From: Cytophagales bacterium
GTDB taxonomy: Bacteria > Bacteroidota > Bacteroidia > Cytophagales > UBA9547
NCBI GenBank assembly: GCA_013298205.1
Contig: JAAFJZ010000034.1
Location: forward strand, 1-11,883
Length of the DNA stretch: 11,883 nt
Direction of reading: 5' to 3'
The position numbers were made by a program, and so were the translations under genes. The notes beneath the pieces were generated by a model. That model was not told the origin of the DNA and did not search any database. It saw only the letters and a list, made by a program, of their open reading frames with translations. Below, piece after piece: positions 7,062 through 11,883 of this stretch; position 1 is the stretch's first letter; each line of letters begins with the position of its first letter.

Positions 7062-10000
7062 ATGATTCAACTTTACAAAAAAATACTTTTTATACTTGCC
7101 TTCTTTACCATGAGTATTAAGTCTTATGCTCAATTTCCCTATGCAGAAAGTTTCTTTTTTTCTACAGCTTCAGGAATAGTTTTTGGCGGTAATCCCAATA
7201 CTTCCTTTTTAACGGCTGGTGTTACCGATCCAGCAAATAATGGCTGGTTAAGGTTGACAACTAGTACTGGCAACCAAACGGGCTTTGCTGTAAGTTCAAA
7301 TACTTTTCCAGGAGCATTGGGGTTTGAAATGAATTTTGATTATAATATGTACGGAGGTTCTGGAGCGGATGGGTTGGTTTTCTTTGTTATGGATGGAAGT
7401 GTTCCATTTTCTACATTTCAAATTGGGCAGTTTGGTGGTGGATTAGGTTACACTAATAAGAATCAAAATGGACAAGGGCTTTCAAATGCTTATGTAGGTA
7501 TTGCTTTAGATGCTTTTGGAAATTTTAGCAATCCAGGGGATGCTGGTCCAGGTGGGCCAGGACAGGTTCCTAATTCAATAGTTTTAAGAGGTCCGGGAAA
7601 TCGCTCCAATCCAGCAGGAACTGATTATTCCTACCTTACAGGTGTACAAACCAGTTCGTTGCCTATTAATCCTTTTAACTTAGGAACGACAGCAAGGGCT
7701 ACTTCTACCACCGATGTTAATTTTAGAAACGTCTCAATGAGACTAACCCCCAATACCTTTGGAGGTTATTTAATCACAGTTACTGCTACTTCAGGAACAA
7801 TTGTGTACCCAAATATACTATCTTTTAACTTAACTATCCCAGGTTATCCTTCTTATAGATTTGGTTTTTCCGCAGGAACTGGTGGAGCTACTAACATTCA
7901 TGATATTAGAAATTTTACTTCTAAACCCCTATCTACAGTTACTCTTACTGCTCCATCTGCTTTGAATGATTCTTCTCCTAGCCAATGCCAAAGTAAGCCG
8001 TTTACCATTTTCCCATTAGCCAATGATGTAGTGAGAAATCCTGGAGGTTCATTTGTTTTGGCTTCTATTGATTTGAATACTACTACCTCAGGTATCCAGA
8101 GTATAGTTACAATAACAGGTTTTGGAACTGCTCAAGTAAACATAACCACTGGGGGAGTGTTATTTACGCCTAATACTACTTTTACAGGTTCAATTTCTTT
8201 ACCGTATGTTGCGAATGATGATTATGGTAGCCTATCTAATAGTGCCATAATGTTTGCTACTCTTAGTTCTATTAATACAGTAGCTTGTAATACTGTACCT
8301 TTATTGTCTAATCTCACCTTTTCAGGCTTGGTCGTAAATACGATTGTAAATCAAACCATTACAGGTTTTGTAGATCCAGACCCACAAATTCTTACTGTTA
8401 CTGGAGGTATTTTCCCTACTTCCAATGGAGGTTCTGTTACGATTTCGGGTACGAATATAACATTTAGCCCTGCAAATAATTTTGTAGGCGTTTCTACTGT
8501 AAATTATGCGATTTGCGACCCGATGACTTGCGTAAGCGCGAGACTCACTTTTATTACTAATCCATTAGCCATTAATGATGTATCAAGTAATCAATGCCAA
8601 AGCAAAGCGTTTACTTTAACTCCTCTTAGTAATGATTTAGTGAGGAGTGGAGGTTCATTTGTGTTTTCTTCTATTGATTTGAATACAGTAACAGGAGGAA
8701 TTCAAAATGCGATTACCGTTGCAGGATTTGGTACTTTAGCCGTGAATACATTTACAGGTGGAGTTTTATTTACTCCCAATGCAACATTTACAGGTTCTTT
8801 GTCTTTTCCATATAATGTAAATGACGATTTGGGTATAGCTACAAACATTGCTTTCATGTCTGTAACACTCAGCTCTATTAATACTATAGCTTGCAATACT
8901 GTTCCTGTATTGTCTAATCTTACATTTCCGGGTTTGGTCGCAAATACGATTTCTAACCAGACTATTACGGGCTTTTTAGACCCTGACCCACAGGTTCTTA
9001 CAGTTACAGGGGGAGTTTTCCCTACTTCGGGTGGTGGTTCTATCACCATTTCAGGTACAAATGTAACATTTAGCCCAGCCCTAAATTTCGTTGGTGTGGC
9101 TACAGTCAATTACTCAATATGCGACCCCCTTACTTGTGTGAGCGCGATACTTACTTTTTCAGTAAATCCCCCTCCTTTTACAGCCTCATGTGGTTCAATT
9201 TATGCAGTGGATGGAAATACACCTGCAAGACTTGGAATAGTAAACCCTTTAACTGGAACAATTACAGTTGTTGCTACTTCTCTTGGCATTGGAATTAATA
9301 GCTCTGCAATAGCCAAAGACCCCATAAGTGGAAGAATTTATTTTTCTCAACAAAATTCGCCCTATGTTTTAGGTTATTATGATCCATCGTCTGGAGTTAT
9401 AGCTACTGTTGCAGGCTCCTCGCAAGCAACTTATTTAGATAAAATGACTTTTTCTCCCAATGGGACTTTATATGGTTTTTTAAATGGTTCAGATGTTTTA
9501 TATTCTATTAATAAATTAACTGGAGCGTTTACCAATTTAGGAGCCACTGGGGTTATGACTTCTACTGGTAGAGAGGGTGATATAGCTTTTTTGCCTGGTA
9601 GTAACACAGTAATGTATGGTGTATTCGGCACTACAGGGCCAAATCAAAGTAGACTTTATACGATTACGGTTTCAGGAGCACCAAGTTCTACTCTTTTAGG
9701 AAATGTTGCTCAGAATGTTAGAGGTTTAGTTTTTGGAGCCAACAACAATTTATATGGTTTTTCTAACACACAGTTTTCGTACATAGATGAAAGAAATGGA
9801 GGTATAGTTTCTTTGTATGCTGTAATAGCGGGATTCAATGTTACAGACTTAGCCTCTTCTCCAGACCCATTCGTTTCAAATCGTATTTCTATTTCTGCAA
9901 ATAAAGCTACATGTAATCCAGATGGATCTTCTAATAATGATGCTTCTATTCAAATTTCAGGAACTGGAGCAAATGATAGATACGATATAGCCATTGGAAG

Positions 10001-11883
10001 TTCCTACACTAGTTTAGCTAATTACCCTTTGGCTACATCAATTCCTGGCTCTAAAATTTTACTAAGTGGTTTGGCAAACACAAATGCTACATACACAGTG
10101 AGAGTATTTAATGTAGAAGGCTGTACGACTGATAGAACCATAAGCATTGTAGCATCTAATTGTACCAATAATTGTGGAGTTCCAGGAAAAGATGGTATTG
10201 CACCTACCACTGTTCAGCCTGTTTTTAACTTTCAGCCTACCGCTTTATCAATTTCTGGTTCAACTGTTTCCATCTCAAGTTTAGGTATACCAGCTCTTGC
10301 TACAGGCGATAAATTATTGTTCATTCAAATGCAAGGAGCAGATATTACATCAACAAATAATTCATTATATGGTAACCCATCAAATATTACAGCTGGTAAT
10401 TATGAGTATGGTATTGTTAGCACTGTTACAGGTGTTGGTCCATTTTCTATTACTTTAAAAAATCCTCTTACATATACATACATAAATTCAAATAATTCTG
10501 GAGGGGCTACTCAAGGGAATAAAAGATTTCAAATTATAAAAGTACCTCAATATGCATCAATGACAATTCCAAATGGCGGCATAAGTATATTACCTTGGAA
10601 TGGAACAACCGGAGGAGTTTACGTAGTAGATGTTCAAAATACATTAAATTTTAATGGACAATCCATTAATGGATTGGGAAGTGGCTTTAGAGGTGGCGGA
10701 GGTCGGCAATTAAGTTCAGGATCAGGTGTCGCAAATACCGATTTTGTAACTTTGGCTACTAATGGAGTAAATGCGTCAAAAGGAGAAGGGACTGCTGGAA
10801 CTCCTCGTTACATTAATGGGCCAAGTGGTTTGATAGATACAGGCTTAGAAGGCTATCCCAATGGTAGCTATGCTAGAGGTTTTGCTGCCAATGCTGGTGG
10901 AGGCGGTACCGATGGAGATGCTTTTGGCAATGGAGAAAACTCTGGAGGTGGAGGCGGTGCAAATGGTGGTGGTGGTGGTAATGGAGGTTGGGGTTGGGAT
11001 GGCGCTAATGACTATAGCCAAACCGGAGGTTTGGGAGGCTTGGCTTTTATGGCTTCGGCTTCTAAAATTGTACTTGGAGGTGGAGGAGGTTCAGGTTCTA
11101 ATAATAACGGGACTGGCACATATAAAGGATTTGGTTCAGGATTTGCATCTTCTGGGTTTGCAGGTGGAGGAATAGTTTTAATTTCTGCTGGTAATATTTC
11201 AAACTCAGGGATTATAGTTGTGAGTGGAGCTTCTTGGGAGACAACTTCAATTGCTGGAGATGTACAGGTTTTAAATGATGCAGCTGGCGGTGGTGGTGCT
11301 GGGGGTAGTGTGGTGATTTATGCTGCTACTACAACAGGTTTGGCAAATATAACAGTTAGAGCAGATGGAGGTAAAGGCGCTTCATTAACGGCTTCGATTC
11401 ATGGACCCGGAGGAGGAGGAGGTGGAGGAGTTATTTTTGCCAATGGCACTTTGAGTGCAGCTAGTTCTGCTATTAATGGTAGAAATGGTATTTCTACCGG
11501 TACTGGTAATTTTGGATCATCTATCGGATCTATTGGTTTTAACCCAAATTCAAATGGAACGTCTGCTGGTTTAGAATTTGGTTCAGGTGCTGCTTGCAAC
11601 CGAATAATTCCATTAAATGATGCTATAAGTGCAGTGGTAGCTACTACTGTTTCTGGTAATCTTCTTTCTAATGATTATAACCCTGAAACAGGAAACGCTA
11701 CTGGTCTCACCGTTACAGGCATTACTTCAGCCAGTCCTTTGGGTGTAGTTACTTTGACTAATGCAACTACAGGCGCATTTAATTTCGTAGCCAATAATAT
11801 TACAAGTTTAGCTCAAGGCGTAACCACCACAACAAGTGTAACTTACACGCTTTGCAATAGCATTCCTTCTTGCACTACTGCAA
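7062..11883 (+). CDS. Giant secreted multidomain protein with L-type lectin head, putative T9SS-exported adhesin (partial, 3' end beyond window)
   Basis: Reading from the ATG at 7062 gives 1607 codons without a stop, still open at the edge. Residues 1-23 form a signal peptide (KK, hydrophobic core, cleavage after SYA before Q24). Domains in order are as follows. 25-285 is an L-type lectin-like fold with GADGLVFFVMD (D103), IALDAFGNFSNPGD (D150, F152, N154, D160) and the closing YRFGFSAGTGGATNIHDIRNF-type strand. 299-501 and 502-703 are two tandem Ig/cadherin-like repeats. About 710-936 is a probable beta-propeller with recurring LY-G and TG-turn blades. About 937-1050 is an Ig-like module. 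About 1075-1510 is a block starting TGDKLLFIQMQ and becoming very Gly-rich. From 1518 another Ig/cadherin-like domain begins (SGNLLSNDYNPETG) and is cut by the edge. No single known protein is recognised. A surface or secreted adhesin role and T9SS export are inferred from this architecture and the adjacent gldB; the C-terminal sorting domain is not visible. Confidence 0.9.
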   Translation, partial: MIQLYKKILFILAFFTMSIKSYAQFPYAESFFFSTASGIVFGGNPNTSFLTAGVTDPANNGWLRLTTSTGNQTGFAVSSNTFPGALGFEMNFDYNMYGGSGADGLVFFVMDGSVPFSTFQIGQFGGGLGYTNKNQNGQGLSNAYVGIALDAFGNFSNPGDAGPGGPGQVPNSIVLRGPGNRSNPAGTDYSYLTGVQTSSLPINPFNLGTTARATSTTDVNFRNVSMRLTPNTFGGYLITVTATSGTIVYPNILSFNLTIPGYPSYRFGFSAGTGGATNIHDIRNFTSKPLSTVTLTAPSALNDSSPSQCQSKPFTIFPLANDVVRNPGGSFVLASIDLNTTTSGIQSIVTITGFGTAQVNITTGGVLFTPNTTFTGSISLPYVANDDYGSLSNSAIMFATLSSINTVACNTVPLLSNLTFSGLVVNTIVNQTITGFVDPDPQILTVTGGIFPTSNGGSVTISGTNITFSPANNFVGVSTVNYAICDPMTCVSARLTFITNPLAINDVSSNQCQSKAFTLTPLSNDLVRSGGSFVFSSIDLNTVTGGIQNAITVAGFGTLAVNTFTGGVLFTPNATFTGSLSFPYNVNDDLGIATNIAFMSVTLSSINTIACNTVPVLSNLTFPGLVANTISNQTITGFLDPDPQVLTVTGGVFPTSGGGSITISGTNVTFSPALNFVGVATVNYSICDPLTCVSAILTFSVNPPPFTASCGSIYAVDGNTPARLGIVNPLTGTITVVATSLGIGINSSAIAKDPISGRIYFSQQNSPYVLGYYDPSSGVIATVAGSSQATYLDKMTFSPNGTLYGFLNGSDVLYSINKLTGAFTNLGATGVMTSTGREGDIAFLPGSNTVMYGVFGTTGPNQSRLYTITVSGAPSSTLLGNVAQNVRGLVFGANNNLYGFSNTQFSYIDERNGGIVSLYAVIAGFNVTDLASSPDPFVSNRISISANKATCNPDGSSNNDASIQISGTGANDRYDIAIGSSYTSLANYPLATSIPGSKILLSGLANTNATYTVRVFNVEGCTTDRTISIVASNCTNNCGVPGKDGIAPTTVQPVFNFQPTALSISGSTVSISSLGIPALATGDKLLFIQMQGADITSTNNSLYGNPSNITAGNYEYGIVSTVTGVGPFSITLKNPLTYTYINSNNSGGATQGNKRFQIIKVPQYASMTIPNGGISILPWNGTTGGVYVVDVQNTLNFNGQSINGLGSGFRGGGGRQLSSGSGVANTDFVTLATNGVNASKGEGTAGTPRYINGPSGLIDTGLEGYPNGSYARGFAANAGGGGTDGDAFGNGENSGGGGGANGGGGGNGGWGWDGANDYSQTGGLGGLAFMASASKIVLGGGGGSGSNNNGTGTYKGFGSGFASSGFAGGGIVLISAGNISNSGIIVVSGASWETTSIAGDVQVLNDAAGGGGAGGSVVIYAATTTGLANITVRADGGKGASLTASIHGPGGGGGGGVIFANGTLSAASSAINGRNGISTGTGNFGSSIGSIGFNPNSNGTSAGLEFGSGAACNRIIPLNDAISAVVATTVSGNLLSNDYNPETGNATGLTVTGITSASPLGVVTLTNATTGAFNFVANNITSLAQGVTTTTSVTYTLCNSIPSCTTA
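7956..8564 (+). repeat. Tandem repeat unit 1 (203 codons) of the giant protein
   Basis: In-frame unit covering residues 299-501. It holds two Ig/cadherin-like halves: the first from ND-SSPSQCQSK to NDDYG, the second from ACNTV to ICDPMTC-VSA. The period to the next copy is 609 nt, for example CAATGCCAAAG at 7983 and 8592. Both halves carry the 'FTP/FSP..xFxG..(P/V)xY' pattern common in bacterial cadherin-like surface repeats. Confidence 0.9.
8565..9170 (+). repeat. Tandem repeat unit 2 (202 codons) of the giant protein
   Basis: Residues 502-703. Aligned by eye to unit 1 it is one codon shorter (VRSGG against VRNPGG) and about 147 of 203 aligned positions are identical. The second half (from about TLSSINT on) is more conserved, roughly 8 in 10, than the first half, roughly 6 in 10. 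Cysteines align: QCQ, ACN, and C-x4-C in ICDPLTC. Confidence 0.9.
10893..11440 (+). repeat. Gly-rich low-complexity coding segment
   Basis: Coding region of the giant protein (about residues 1278-1460) with many GGN triplets. Runs of four to seven glycines lie near 10896, 10952-10981, 11083-11091, 11286-11310 and 11409-11430. All are in frame, so changes in triplet number would keep the frame open. The runs alternate with ordinary sequence (AFMASASKIVLGGGGG, SVVIYAATT), so the segment is a structured Gly-rich domain and not pure spacer. Confidence 0.75.

Noticed and set aside
8702..9109. Open frame on the minus strand across the second tandem repeat (135 codons), and similar ones at 9431-9631, 10022-10210 and 11399-11599
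   Set aside because: They lie antisense to the long continuous plus-strand frame, have Pro/Val/Thr-rich low-information content typical of mirrored Gly/Thr/Asn codons, and show no known motif.
7956..9170. Tandem repetition considered as a CRISPR array or a mobile element duplication
   Set aside because: The unit is about 606-609 nt, in frame and protein-coding, with no short repeats alternating with unique spacers and no terminal inverted repeats or transposase.
10861..11175. Plus-strand frame of Met/Val/Glu/Leu-rich sequence in the Gly-rich segment
   Set aside because: It is the shifted reading of GGN-rich codons of the giant gene; the composition is an artefact and the giant frame is continuous through it.

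Overview
The window looks like a low-GC chromosomal segment of a member of the Bacteroidota, probably a gliding or T9SS-bearing lineage such as Cytophagales or a relative. This placement is inferred from the genes: a GldB-type gliding lipoprotein, a bacillithiol deacetylase of the BshB1 type, a six-domain S1 with a Lys-rich tail, promoters of the Bacteroidota TAnnTTTG class, and a giant secreted multidomain protein with a typical '..YAQ' signal peptide. No mobile element, CRISPR array or phage gene is visible.

Left part, all on the minus strand (1-6765). Read in the direction of transcription from 6765 downwards there is gldB, then an argG-argC pair (arginine biosynthesis, 1 nt apart), then rpsA followed 14 nt later by a tRNA-Cys(GCA) and a strong hairpin terminator with a GAAA loop. 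Next come bshB1 and a 2-hydroxyacid (phosphoglycerate-type) dehydrogenase whose ATG overlaps the bshB1 stop (TAATG). The dehydrogenase runs off the left edge, so only its first 189 codons are seen. Good TAnnTTTG -7 boxes lie upstream of argG and rpsA.

Centre (6766-7061). This is a 296-bp, very AT-rich divergent intergenic region between gldB (leftward) and a giant gene (rightward). It holds a 13-bp palindrome, three ATTGTTA direct repeats, a possible minus-strand -7 box and a tiny Cys-containing frame.

Right part (7062-11883, plus strand). One uninterrupted reading frame of at least 1607 codons fills the rest of the window and is still open at the edge. It encodes a secreted modular protein: signal peptide, L-type (legume-lectin-like) domain with a recognisable metal/sugar-binding motif, two tandem ~203-residue Ig/cadherin-like repeats, a probable beta-propeller, a short Ig-like module, a long Gly-rich block, and the start of another Ig/cadherin-like domain. 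The likely interpretation (inference) is a large cell-surface or secreted adhesin exported by the type IX secretion system. Its divergent placement beside gldB fits that, since GldB belongs to the gliding/T9SS gene set. The C-terminal sorting signal that would prove it lies outside the window.

The most noteworthy item is this lectin-headed giant protein. The other genes are ordinary housekeeping genes with some informative local arrangements.
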